This document shows, piece by piece, positions 32,903 through 43,393 of a DNA stretch of 64,000 nt. How positions within the stretch are numbered: the stretch's first letter is position 1; the number at the start of each line of letters is the position of its first letter. A model generated the notes under the pieces. The model saw only the letters and a program-made list of their open reading frames with translations, made no database searches and was not told where the DNA came from. Both the position numbers and the translations under genes were made by a program. Source of the DNA: Zygnema cylindricum (Eukaryota > Streptophyta > Zygnematophyceae > Zygnematales > Zygnemataceae); the NCBI GenBank assembly GCA_037447655.1, contig JBBHKE010002900.1:223716-287715 (forward strand). The letters run 5' to 3'.

Positions 32903-35900
32903 TTAAATTGGACCAACTCTTGTGAGCTGATTACAAACAACGATTTTATCTCGAGGAACAGCCTTAGTCCAGTGATTTGCTGCTTGTTCAACTGAACTAA
33001 CAAACTCAAACTTTAAAACTTTCTTTTCAACTTGATCTCTCACAAAACATGTTTGAATGTTTATATGTTTTGTCCTTGCATGGTAAACTAGATTTTTCAT
33101 CAAAGCAAAGCTACTCTGATTATCTGTGAGAATCAAAGTCTCTTCTATGGGTTCAAACCCTATCTCAAAGTAGAAATTGCGAAGCCAAATGGCTTCTTTT
33201 GCTACTTCAGTAGTCGCCACATATTCCGCCTCTGTGATGGATAATGCCACAGAAGATTGACGTTTTCAACTCCAACTGATAGGTTCTTCCTGAACACGTG
33301 AAAATCCACCCGGTGGTGCTCCTCCTTGTGTCGAGGTCGCCTCCCCAATCCGCATCAACATAGCCGAAAAAATCAATGTCTCCGGAGTTTTTCAAGAATT
33401 TTCGGCCGTAATTTACAGTTCATTTCACATAATGTAAAATACGTTTAACATCATACCAATGCTTTAGACCTGGATTTTGCATAAATTGCATAACGGCTAC
33501 AGCTAGATTAGGGCGTGTGCCAACTATTAAGTACATCAAGCTGCCCACTACCTCTTTGTAAGGGACTTACCTCATCTGTTATTTTTCAAACTCTAACTTA
33601 GGACCCATTTCCTTCATAAGCTTTTGACTCGGGTCTAAAGGTGTTGATACGGGAATACAATCTTCGATACCAAATCGTTTTAATACTTCTGTTGCATATT
33701 TATGTTGATTCATAGAGACTCTAAAACCATGTTTTTTTATTTCTATACCAAAAAGGTATCTTAACTCTCCAACATTTTTGATTCCTATACTAAGAAGTTA
33801 ACTAAACTGTCCAAGGTCAGTCATCTCAAATTTGCTATTCAAAAACCGTTTGACCTTTTCAATCTTGGCTGACAACTAACCAAACACACTCATGTCATCG
33901 ACATAAACTGAGACAATCACTAAGTTTTTGTCTTTCCCAATAGTGTAAACTGCTCTGTTTGTGTGACATCTCTCAAAGCCCTCTTTTCTTGTTTCGGTGT
34001 CAAGTTTGATGTTCCAACACCTAGGACGTTGTTTTAGACCGTATATGGATCTGTGTAGTTTACACACCATGTGTTCTTTTCTTGGTTCTACCATGCCCTC
34101 TGGTTGTTCTATGTATACTTCTTCCTCTAAATCCCCATTAATGAATGCAATTTTGATATCTAGTTGATGCATTTGCATACCCTATGCTGCCCCTAAGGCT
34201 ATTAAACTTCTGAGACTATTAAACTTTACTGCTTGTGAGAAGTGTAATCAACCCCCACTTTTGGGGAATACCCCTTAGCTACCAACTTCGCTTTAAATCA
34301 TTCCACTGGCCCATCTAGCTTCCTCTTAATCTTAAAGACACAATGACACCCCACAATGTTTTTCTCTTTTCGGCGTTCTACTAAGTTCCAAGTTTTGTTT
34401 TTGATCAGTGAGTCATATTTTAATTCTATTGCCTCTTTCTATTTCTAAGAATTAGAACTCTCAAAGCTTCATGAAAGGTTTGCGGTTCTCCCTCTACCGC
34501 CATATAACAATAAGCTATACCCACATCTCCCGTTTCGTCAATGAGCCGTTTTGGTTTAGCACGTATCCGATTATAAACTCTTTGAGGGGTTACCTTCAAT
34601 TTCGGTTGTTGAATCAGATTCGAAGAGGTTGTTATTTGTGAAGATTGTGGTGCCGATAACTTCTCCACTGGTAAAGGTTGAAAGGTTGATGTTCCAGTGG
34701 GGATGACAAAAGTTTGAATTGGAATGGAAATTAGCGTGGATGACGAAGGCTCCTCTTCATGTTCTCTGCTTCGAGTACCTGGTGTTTGTGGAGACCCACT
34801 TTCGAATTCTTTATGATTGTTAAAGGGAACAGTGACAGTTTCTGGTTCTTCACAACAAAGGTCAAAATTATCCGCCACATCTCAACTAATTTCCTTACCT
34901 TCATCGACAGTCACATCTTGACTAATTTGAGCTTTATGTGTAACTGGGTCATAAATTTTGTAAGCTTTTATATTTATGTCATAACCTACAAAGACACCAG
35001 TCCAACTTTTCTTCTCAAATTTCTTTCTATTCTGTGTTGGGATGTAACAAAGGTTTTACTTTCAAACACTTTAAAATGTTTAACATTTGGTTTAAAGCCT
35101 GACCAAACTTCTTCAAGTGTAATATCTTTCAGAAAAGTACTTGGAGAACCGTTTTTCAAATAAATTGCAGTAACGATAGCTTCAGCCTATAAGTTTTGAC
35201 TCAATTTTGCACTATGTATTAAACAACGTGCAATTTCAACCAAGGTTCGATTAAGTCTTTCCGATACTCCGTTTTGTTGCGTACTATAAGCTACAGTGAA
35301 TTCTTGCTGTATCCCCCAAGTTTTGTTGTTTTCTTTAAATGCATTGGAGGTATATTCCTCCCTATTATCCGATCTTAAAACCAGGATCCGCACTCGTGCC
35401 TGATTTTCTTCCATGGTTTTAAACTCTGAATTTCTCAAGAGCTTAACTCTTGGATTTCATAAAAGACACCCATACTTTTCTAGTGCATTTGGGTCCATCA
35501 TCTTTATGAAAAGGAAGCCTTCTTTGCTTAGCACATCCTTCACACACCTTAAGGTTATCTTTAACGTTGACTTATTCAAGTCTTCTAGCCATTTTCTTTT
35601 CGATGAGTGGTTTCAGATTCTACTCTCCTAGATGACCAAATCGCTGATGCCATAGCTCCAAAGTTTGTGCTTCTTTGCTGAAATCCATCTGTGCATCTTC
35701 ATCATCCAAATGTAGAGCAAAAAGATTCCCTTCTGGATATCTAAGAGCGATTAACTTTCCCTCACTTCTGATTTCACAACGTTGGATTTTCTTTTTTCTC
35801 AAATTCGACTTTTAGTCCACTCCTCACAGCATATATAACACTGAAAAGGTTATGCTTTAAACTGGCTACCAAACTCATAGTATAACTGCAACTTAACCTC

Positions 35901-36834
35901 GCCCATTAAGCTGGTCTTTAAAATCTTATCATCTGCCAGTACAATCCGTCGAGGACACTGTAATGCTGTGAGAGAAGAAAAGATAGACTTGACAATACAC
36001 ATATGATGAGACGCTCCAGAGTCTGTAATCCATTTGCTTTTTCTGAGAATTAGAGTGTGTGAGAAAAAGTTTATTCTCATCTTCAATGTTCATGGCAAAT
36101 GTTTGTTTGTTCTGTTTGTTTTTGTCTTTGCTACCGCAAACTAAAGACTTATGACTTGGTTTTCCACAACTGTGACAAACAATTTTTTTTCTTGAAGTTT
36201 CCAGTTTCTTTCTTTTTTAATCTATAGTCAGCAGTCTGATGATTGGTTTTGCTACATATAGCTCAAGCAGAGTTACTAATTCAGTGCGTTTTACTGACTG
36301 TTTTCCTTTAACATAAAAAGCTAAATTTGACTTCTTTTCCTCATTTTTTTTGATTTCAACTTCTTTCAAATATAATGTTGACATACTCCATCAAAGTCTA
36401 TAGTAGGTTGACTTTTCAAAGATGTGATCACTATGGTATACAATGATGGCAATGACCTAAAAAGTGTGAGGATAAAATCACCATCATTCATTTTTGTGTC
36501 GACTGTGACTAACTGTAACTTTTGCTCTTTCAGTCTATTGATATGGGTTTCCATAGAATCTCCACTTTCTATACTAAAGTTCAGCAATTTATTCTTTAAT
36601 TGTATAATATTGTACAGTCCTTAGTTTATCCCATATAGCCTTAGGTTTATCCAACTCAACTATGTGTAAAAGTTGACTGTCTTTCACTGCAAGAAAATTA
36701 TGCTTGAAAATTAATGTTGTTGCCTCTTCTTCCCTTTTATCATATCCTGCTGCCTTTTGGGCTTTAGTAGGTTTATGTTCAATGCCTGCTACCCTTTTTG
36801 GCTTTAGTAGGTTTATGTTCAGTGCATGGTACAA
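32903..36834 (-). pseudogene. Broken copia gag-pol
   Basis: On the minus strand from right to left: gag-like peptides (36366-36834); a CCHC knuckle CHSCGKPSHKSLVC near 36,160; protease DSGASHHM near 36,020 (within 35850-36086); the pre-integrase motif LWHQRFGHLG (35620-35802); the integrase end of the core TQQNGVSERLNRTL (35187-35438); reverse transcriptase QLDIKIAFINGDLEEEVY and YVDDMSVFG (33876-34178); and RNase H ALSITEAEYVA (32903-33250). Stops and frameshifts separate the pieces. Confidence 0.88.
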
Positions 36835-36935
36835 TACCTCAGTAATTCTTAAATATTAGAATTTGGTTTATCTTAGCTTTCCACAGTAAATAATTATTGC
36901 CATTAAATTTCTGGATGTTTGTAATTTTACCTAAA

Positions 36936-37007
36936 GCTTTGATACCATGTTGAGATTTAGAAAAAGTGGCTATAGGATCGATCAATTTACCTCAAGCTTT
37001 GATACCA
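36936..37007 (-). repeat. Duplicated LTR end plus primer binding site
   Basis: The minus-strand primer site (plus GCTTTGATACCA) occurs at 36936-36947 and again at 36996-37007. Between them is a 40 bp copy of the LTR terminus (TGTTGAGATTTAGAAAAAG...). This is a 60 bp tandem repeat of LTR end plus primer site. Confidence 0.85.
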
Positions 37008-37573
37008 TGTTGAGATTCAGAAAAAGTGGCCATAGGATCGATCAATTACAAGACAGGAAGCTAAAGAAAAGAACTCTCTATATGAGAAAACTAGCTTAAT
37101 TACTGAACAAGGAAAAAAATAGATTATGACACGACAAAATATGCACTCAGTGCCAAAATAACAGTAGGGAAAAAGTTGGAGAGAATCATTCACTTGATTG
37201 ATGATTAATTTTCAATGTAAGCACGAGTACATTTTATATGTGTACATAACGTAAGTACTACGCTACTTGTGTTTCACGTAAAGGAACAAATTCCTAACTT
37301 GTGAACTATGTAAACTCAATCAACGACCGCAATTCACTACGTGACATTCACTCAAAATCTGCGACGACTTCACTTGCCGTACAATATAAATAGACGACTA
37401 CGTTTCATCAAATGTTGACGTCTACGCAAAGTTAACTTGACGTCTACCAAATGTACCGTGACGTCTATTCTGCCGTACATGTACCTAAGACGACTCCGGT
37501 TGATTCATTCTCACGCAACTTTGACTACTTTGAATTCTGGTCCTTAACAGAAAATGGACACAAAAATCTGTTA
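37008..37573 (-). repeat. Copia 5' LTR
   Basis: About 566 bp. It differs from the 3' LTR by scattered substitutions (a few per cent by eye) and the missing 47 bp unit. The outer end reads CTGTTA rather than CTAACA, so the canonical TG/CA end is damaged. Confidence 0.88.
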
Positions 37574-37685
37574 GATGGATTGAGTAGAGAGAAGAAGGGG
37601 TAGAGAGAGAGAACCGGAGTGGAGAGCAAACAGCAAACTATACTACACGCCTAAAACGCTTTTAGGGCAATCAAAGGATTTTTTC

Positions 37686-38110
37686 TAGTGTTGGGTATCG
37701 GGTAGTTTCATATCGCGATAATTTCGATATTCGATATATCGAATATCGATCGAGGAAAGTCCTCGATATATCGTACCGCGACCAACATCAAATATCGCGA
37801 TATATATCGCAAAAAATGGGTGTCCGTATAGTTTCCGTACAGTTACCGTACAGGGATGGTACGGTAAACCGTACGGAAAATGGTCCCCCCCCCCCCCCCC
37901 CACTGAGCGCCCGCCACGGGGGGGGGGGGGGGGGGGGGGGGGGGGGCTTTTGAAAAAAAAAAATTCCGGAAAAAACTAGAAAATCCGGAAAAAAAAAAAA
38001 AAAATCTGGATATTTAGATTCTCCGTACATGGTCTCGATATATCGATTATCGGGTAGCTAAAATTCGATAATATCGAATATCGGCTATAGGTCCTCGATA
38101 CCCAACACTA
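37686..38110. mobile_element. hAT-like MITE with 8 bp target duplication
   Basis: A 425 bp element with inverted ends TAGTGTTGGGTATCG ... CGATACCCAACACTA. The perfect 8 bp target duplication ATTTTTTC (37678-37685, 38111-38118) is the hAT signature. The arms are rich in palindromic ATCGATATATCG words. The middle holds a run of 17 C (37885-37901) and a run of 29 G (37918-37946) separated by 16 bases. There is no coding capacity. Confidence 0.9.
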
Positions 38111-38344
38111 ATTTTTTCTCATTGGTTCGCGCCAAAACCAGTTCCAACGGTGGAAGATGAACCGAAAACATGTTTATGACCTGAAGTGTGTCCGCACTGT
38201 AAACGTCCATATCGTACTGTATTGTATTTCGCGACAGATTCTTTGTGATTTGAATCTACGGCCGTGCCGATTGGGTCTCTGGTACGGCCCACTGCTTCTA
38301 GCTGGCTTTCTTTCTAGAATAAGCACTGCGAATGGTGATAGCTA

Positions 38345-38553
38345 CAGTACACCGTCGATCGTATTTAGCGTATAGAAATCATTAGAGTAAAGAAAAAATT
38401 AGCGTCATTAATTCTAATTCAGTGCCAGGAGACGTGGCAAATTATGGTCCACGTCCTTAAATAGCGTCATTTATTCTATTTAAGGTTCAAGGGTCAAAAT
38501 TTAGGGCCGCCGAATTAGTGTTCAACACGCTAAATACGATCGACGATGTACTG
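38345..38553. mobile_element. Tc1/mariner-like MITE
   Basis: A 209 bp element with ends CAGTACACCGTCGATCGTAT and its near-perfect complement CGATCGACGATGTACTG, flanked by TA on each side. The CAGT terminus and TA target fit the Tc1/mariner superfamily. Confidence 0.8.
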
Positions 38554-39713
38554 TAGCGGTAGCCGCAATCGCACATCTGATCCGTTCAATTTATTTGCAG
38601 GCTTGGGATCGACGATTTCGATTGTCGTTCGAGCTGCCCGCCCATCGAATGTCTATTTTTCTGAACCGTCAGATACAATGTGAGCATATCAGATTCGCTT
38701 TTGGGCTTCCGACGTGTCACCGCGTCACAGCACGATGCGGCGATCCTGCTGCAGGGTTCAGCTGTCGTGGGAAACTGGGAAAGTGAAACTCTTTAAAAGG
38801 ATCGAACGTTTGCGGATCGCGGGAGCCACGTGGATTCTGTTATGATTTTCATTTGGGCTTCTCGAACTTTTCTTCGAGCAATACTGTAGATTCTATACCG
38901 AAAGCAACTCTATATCTTCCACCACTTCCGTTCGTTATTACAGTTGATAACACACATTCTATCGCGTCCTTTTTTGGCTGAAAATCATAAGATAGTGATA
39001 GCATATTTAAGGAAGGGACTACAGCCTGCCACGTCTCCCTACACTAAAGTAGCAGTATAATGGACACTGTAGTATTAACCATAAAATACGCGTAATAGGC
39101 AGTTTTTGGGGGTTTAGTATGCATATATTACGGGCTAACAGAATATAGCATTAATCATGTATTCGCCCATTGAACTAGAATACATGCCATGCATATGGAC
39201 CACACGCGTACAAAAATGTGCGCAGGGGCGGAGACGAAAAGGCGAATTTTCCACAATTTTGATGCGGGTCCTTACACGCAATGACACGACGTTCCTACGC
39301 TTGGGAACTTCGGACAGATACGGAATCCGCACGGAATTCCGCACCTTTTGGCCATAAGTGCGCACTGTGTTTCCATCCCTCGCACCGGTTCGACTCTAGA
39401 TCCTGGCTAAACATCGAGCGTGTAGTTCCGTACATCGCCCGTCGGTTTTAAAAGTCAAGTTAAACATTTTTCGGGCAGTCAACGGCGTAAAGCTTTGTAA
39501 TTTATCGAATTATATTTTTCCTAGGGTAAGCAATCGAAAGGTGGCGGTTGTCTTACCTTTCGATCGTAGTGTCACAATTGACATTTGTACACACGTTGTT
39601 ATGACGAATAAATGTTACTGTAAGTGCCCGGAAAATGTTTTACGCTATAACGACGGGCACTGTAGTTCGGGGACGGTGTACCGTCGTATCGCCTGTCGGC
39701 ACGTTAGGTGCTA

Positions 39714-39910
39714 CACTGCCCGTCGTTATTAGGGCTAATAACACTAATTCGGCTGCGACTATTTCTGGGCAAAATCATAAAACCTTGTTAACAACACTAT
39801 CTAGGAATGTGGACCGAGAAATGCCACGTCTCATGAAACTTAATTAGTAATCTTAATTCAACTTCTGCATTGGCACTGTAAATCCTTAACGTTAATGACG
39901 ATGGGCGGTG
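39714..39910. mobile_element. Tc1/mariner-like MITE, diverged
   Basis: 197 bp. The left end is CACTGCCCGTCGTTATTAG and the right end ATGACGATGGGCGGTG, with TA on both sides (39712-39713, 39911-39912). Confidence 0.65.
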
Positions 39911-40826
39911 TAGCGGCCGTCGAGTTGCTGAGCTTTGTCGTCTATTACTGCTTCCTATGTTGCCTTTATCTGTACTTTTCACACGTTCCGTGGCGGCGTA
40001 GCATTTGTCAGATTTGCAATTATGACATTCATTTGCCGTAATCCGGCGCACGTGTGAACACCCCGCTTTTCTGTAGTCAAAGCGACATACAGGTAACAGG
40101 GAGACAAACATGACAAATCTGTTGTACATATTGTGATCATTAAGCGTACTCCAAAAGTCTGAAAAACCACAGAAACCGTTAAGTTCCGATTAGGACTTTT
40201 TTTGACAAAGTTCGAATATTAAATTTGAAATGTACTTTTCTGTACGTTTTTAGCACCTTGAGCCAAATATAAACAGCGATCTTAACTATTTTAGCTTCGG
40301 GCAGATTCGAAGCGTCATGGTAGTTAGGACTTGCGACCAGTTGCGGCTGCCTCCGAATCAGTATTGCCGTACGAACCTGACACGTGTCAGGTTCAAGGTG
40401 ATATGGTAACCCGTACGATGTGAACAGCTGACGGTGACACGCTATTACAAGTGACAGGCGCAGATATTGATAAGGATTTGCTGTATAAACGGCCGTTAGA
40501 ATTAGATCTTTCCGTACCAGCAGTACATTCGATTTTCAAACCCCATAAAGCCCCACCACTGGCGTGGCAGAGTTTGTCATATTCTGCTTTCGCTCCAAGT
40601 TCCTTGTCGCTTTTCATTTCCTTGAAGAAAGACGTTTTCCATGGCGCCACGAAGCTGCCAAAAGCTTGTCGGAGCTTGTGGCCGTAAGCCATGGCTTCTC
40701 TTGACGCTAGTTTCCTTTTTAATGGCTTCAATACAAGCTACAGCTCATGATGTAAGCTGAGAGAGGCACCTATTTTCAGTTAAAACCGCTGCAAAGATCG
40801 CCTTGTCAAAAAATAACAATAAATTT

Positions 40827-41000
40827 TATATTTCGTCTAAGTTTCAGTTTCAGGGGTGCAATAATGGAAGCGTCATTCACTTGGAAAATCATGCTGAGAA
40901 CGAATTGTCTATTTCTAAGCTTGGAGCGAGTGAATATAATGGTTTTTAAGTAGAGCTTACTTAACTCTTTAACACGGTAAAATGCATTTCATATTGGAGA
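40827..41000 (+). repeat. Second copy of a segment found in the PhzF-like intron 1
   Basis: It matches 61,919-62,095 in the same orientation (ATTTCGTCTAAGTTTCAGTTTCAGGG...TGCAATAATGG...CTGAGAACGAAT...TCTATTTCTAAGCTTG). About 15 differences are visible. It continues toward a TATATA run in both places. It could be a dispersed repeat or a duplicated intron piece. Confidence 0.8.
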
Positions 41001-42177
41001 ATATACCAATTTTAGCGAGAATTGGCAATGCTAAAAGAATCATAAAATTGCCATCATATCGACTAACATTGGTTAATATTTTTTCCTTTCTATCAAATAT
41101 AATATATATATATATATGACACCTTCTTGTGCCTTGTCTTCTATTCTAATAGAAGTATACTACGAGCTCGTCGAGTAATTGACCATGGCGTGCAACAGAT
41201 CTATTGGCACGTGCCAGATTTTTGCCGCGTTTCTCATTCGTTCGTGTCCATTGGCGCTCCTTTCGACCGATGCGATTGGCTTATCAATTATTTGTCAGCG
41301 ACGCTCTATTTATAGTGTTGCTTTTTGGATTTTCCACTGACCACGGTAGTAGGCCAATAGCCTAATAAGCGGAAGCCTGAAAACGGTCTAGTTGCCACGT
41401 GGTGGTTCTCTGAAATATTATTGGTTCTTTGAAGCCGTAAATTGGCTTTAGTTTACATCCTATTATCTTTACCTATTTTCGAGCCATAGTCGCGTTAAGG
41501 TAAAATTGAGTACATAAATTATATTTTGGAATTACCACGAAATAGTAGTGCTATTTTGATGTAAGATGTGACTCTTTCTAAAGATCGCCGAACGAGCGAA
41601 ATCGACGGTTAATATTCACCGGTCACCGACGATGAGATTTTAGGGTTTCCAAATTTCTCAAAAATTTGTCGCGCCGGAATTTGACATGCACGAAATCTGT
41701 ACATGCGTTTCGTATTCGTACCTTATAAAGTGCGGTATGGTCCATTGTGTCCGTACTATTATGCGTCTTTTAAGCCTGTGAAAACAACTTTTAGGGTTGT
41801 GGGTCGCCATGAACTGCAGGTTTTCTTACTGCAGGTTATCTTTTTGTGTGTAGTCAATTTTTGGAAGATTTGTTTAGTTTTCGTGGATTTGTACTTTATT
41901 TATCGTTGACTTTTTCGTTTGTTTTTTTTGCCTGTGTCTCCCTTGGCTTTTGTAGTCTTTACATGTTATTTTTTTTCCTTTTCACCCCTTTTGTACCTCG
42001 ATGGTTTTCTCCATCGCACTTTTTGCAATTAAACCTTTTGTGCGGTTACTCCGTCAATAAAGTTCTAAGTAAATCGCACTGTATCATAACTTCCGCACTT
42101 CCGCAACTTTATGCCTTGCAAGATTCGCGCCTGGGGTTTTTTTGCGACTGACTTTTGAATGGGTTTTTCTCTTGCCG

Positions 42178-42530
42178 CAGATTCACCCAAGCGGCGTCGT
42201 TGCGTGCAGCAACATGTGCACTCCCGCGAACTTAAAGAACAAAATCGCCTGCCAGATGACTCTGTCGAGGATCACGCCTTGCTTAAGCGTCCGCATGAAA
42301 TATTATCGGAACAGTCGAACTGACATGTGTAAATTCGACAAGGCTCTGTTCGAGTTGTGTGAAAAAACTGGAACTATTGACAAAGGGAAACTCATTTGCT
42401 ATCCGAAATAGGGAAAATTGTGAATGACGAAATTGAAAGAGCCCAAGCTTTGTCGTAAGAGTTAGGAAGTGCTGAAGTTAAGATGGATATCAAAGACGAA
42501 ATGAGAAAAACATAATTTATTGTGGAGAAA
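42178..42530 (+). pseudogene. Decayed gene fragment, family not recognised
   Basis: Three reading frames in succession give exon-like, charged sequence: DSPKRRRCVQQHVHSRELKE then a stop; KFDKALFELCEKTGTIDKGK then a stop; GKIVNDEIERAQALS then a stop; and AEVKMDIKDEMRK then a stop. A good acceptor (TTGCCGCAG|ATTC) precedes it. The pattern suggests a former exon with indels and stops. I cannot name the family. Confidence 0.45.
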
Positions 42531-43393
42531 GTCCTTGTATGTATGGCCAAATATTTTTAGCATTGAGGAAAGCTTCCAAAAATGACTTTAATTGCTTTGT
42601 TATAGCAGTCAATCTAGGTAACGTCATGGCTACGGCAAAAGAAAATCTTCTCAATGATTTTTTTTTTGTGTAGCGAAGAGGGTCCGGAGTTCTGTCACAT
42701 ATTTCTTACACTAGGCCGTTTCGTATGTCACTTACCAGTTCATAATCATTTTTGGCAGGTAAATGGGTATTTGACACCCATTAGGGAGTTATTTTCCATG
42801 TAGGGAGGGTCTGACAGGAACATAACAGCTAAGTTTGTATATTCCCAAGAATACATTTCAACATCTGATATTTGACATCAACAAATGAAAATATAAAGAG
42901 AGCACTGGGAAAGCCATGGACTTTGACCGGTAATGATCATGACTTCATAATTCTTGTCCATGTTTCCTGTCTTTTGTGGACATTGGCAGATGCGTAGAAT
43001 TTTCAGCAGTATTAGTTTTTGCTTTGTTCTGTAATCACACCACCGATAACGGGGTTTTGGAGGACTCTGATGCTTTTTTTTCTGTAGCTCAATTGACCAC
43101 ATACAGTTCTCTAATTCCTCCACACACACACACACTTAAAGAAATGTTTTCTTTTTTTTGCTCGCTAATGAAGCATTCATGCAGATTTTTCATGTTTTTT
43201 GTTATTTACATTAATGCTGGAAACCGCGTTAACCGATTATTTCATCATATTGTTATTGCGTAGAAATCGTAGAAATCGCATGTTGAAGATTATTCAAGGA
43301 CAACTCTTATTTGACTTTCGTTATCTTGGCAAGCTTAAAACTAACAAAGTGTTCATCCTATTCCCAGAAGCTTCTACCTCAACCATTCAACTG

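Larger units (their letters stand above)
32248..37573 (-). mobile_element. Ty1/copia LTR retrotransposon, decayed
   Basis: LTRs are at 32248-32859 (3') and 37008-37573 (5'), with target duplication GATGG at 32243-32247 and 37574-37578. The primer site TGGTATCAAAGC on the minus strand directly adjoins the 5' LTR (36996-37007) and fits initiator-Met tRNA. A polypurine tract (AAGAGAGGGGG on minus) adjoins the 3' LTR at about 32,860-32,870. The internal order on minus is gag, CCHC knuckle, protease, integrase, RT, RNase H, which is the copia order. Frames are broken by many stops, so it is not autonomous. The 3' LTR carries a 47 bp tandem duplication that the 5' LTR lacks. Confidence 0.93.
38119..43393. 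other. Gene-poor stretch between the hAT MITE and the J-protein gene
   Basis: Apart from the MITEs, a repeat shared with 61,917-62,095 and a decayed fragment near 42,178, I see no supportable gene. Words such as CGTACGG and GTACGG are frequent. The short open frames have no recognisable domain. Confidence 0.5.

Noticed and set aside
34759-35163. 134-codon plus-strand frame inside the copia element
   Set aside because: It is antisense to the broken pol region and shows no domain.
37686-38110. Repeated palindromic ATATCG words that might suggest a CRISPR-like or regulatory array
   Set aside because: The spacing is irregular and the whole is bounded by hAT-type inverted ends with an 8 bp target duplication.
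39385-39400. GGTTCGACTC, like a tRNA B box
   Set aside because: No A box, cloverleaf or acceptor stem pairing could be seen around it.
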